A stretch of DNA of 5,649 bases from positions 1 through 5,649 of the forward strand of contig URYU01000116.1 of NCBI GenBank assembly GCA_900552155.1. The letters are read 5' to 3'. Made by a program: the position numbers and the translations under genes. This document shows, piece after piece, positions 5,483 through 5,649 of the stretch. How positions within the stretch are numbered: position 1 is the stretch's first letter; each line of letters opens with the position of its first letter. Source of the stretch: an uncultured Collinsella sp. (GTDB lineage: Bacteria > Actinomycetota > Coriobacteriia > Coriobacteriales > Coriobacteriaceae). Under the pieces are notes generated by a model. The model saw only the letters and a program-made list of their open reading frames with translations. It made no database searches and had not been told where the DNA came from.

Positions 5483-5649
5483 CTATTTTACCGCGCGCTC
5501 AGCCGCCTCGATCACGTGCTTGGCGAGAATTGCTGTCGTCACGGCGCCCACGCCACCCGGCACGGGGGTGATTGCGCCAACAACCGGCTCCGCGGCATCA
5601 AAATCGACGTCGCCGACCAGCTTGCCAGCGGCTTCGTCCCAATTAATGC
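5483..5649 (-). CDS. folD: FolD, bifunctional methylenetetrahydrofolate dehydrogenase/cyclohydrolase, C-terminal part
   Basis: This is the last 54 codons plus a partial codon; the 5' part lies beyond the right edge. The visible protein reads [16 protein letters not shown], then [20 protein letters not shown], and ends AERAVK before TAG (5483-5485). GDVDF and [11 protein letters not shown] are the usual FolD C-terminal signatures. Here the usual PGGVGPMT is PGGVGAVT, a conservative variation at the NADP-domain end. Known: FolD interconverts 5,10-methylene-, 5,10-methenyl- and 10-formyl-tetrahydrofolate in the cytoplasm, supplying one-carbon units for purines and formyl-Met-tRNA. Confidence 0.93.
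   Translation of the reverse strand, partial: INWDEAAGKLVGDVDFDAAEPVVGAITPVPGGVGAVTTAILAKHVIEAAERAVK

Overview
The window looks like a piece of an actinobacterial gut-anaerobe chromosome, most likely Coriobacteriia and Collinsella-like. This is inferred from the GC-rich, Ala/Glu/Asp-rich genes and the gene styles; no marker gene here proves it. Every gene supported by the sequence lies on the minus strand, so transcription runs from right to left.

Layout in order of transcription. (1) 5483-5649 is the last 54 codons of folD, cut by the right edge. (2) 5128-5482 is a 355-base gap without a gene. It holds an AT-rich element of about 238 bp bounded by 35-bp inverted repeats with one mismatch, and a 14-pair hairpin inside it. 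(3) 3604-5127 is a complete family C69 (PepD-type) dipeptidase. (4) 3088-3504 and 1316-3079 form a two-gene operon: a small phasin-like helical protein, then 8 bp later an ABC1/UbiB-type atypical kinase with two C-terminal membrane helices. The operon ends at an intrinsic terminator at 1237-1264. (5) A promoter at 1210-1238 abuts that terminator and starts a leader RNA that carries a cobalamin (B12) riboswitch at about 1028-1203. The riboswitch is followed by an expression platform and a strong ribosome binding site. (6) 965 down to 1 is the 5' part of a secreted surface protein with a signal peptide, a long Ala/Ser/Glu/Thr linker, one complete DUF4430 (transcobalamin C-terminal-like) domain and the beginning of a second.

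The most informative part is the left third. A cobalamin riboswitch sits directly in front of an exported protein built from DUF4430 repeats, the fold family of the C-terminal domain of animal transcobalamin and intrinsic factor. This suggests a cell-surface corrinoid-capture protein made in response to B12 status. The riboswitch call rests on the conserved core, the B12 box, a closing P1 helix and a 7-nt complement between loop L5 and the downstream platform, all visible in the sequence. The B12-binding role of the protein is inference.

The middle operon pairs a phasin-like protein with an ABC1 kinase, an association that suggests a shared membrane- or lipid-related task that is not defined. 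The dipeptidase and folD are housekeeping functions with no evident link to the rest.
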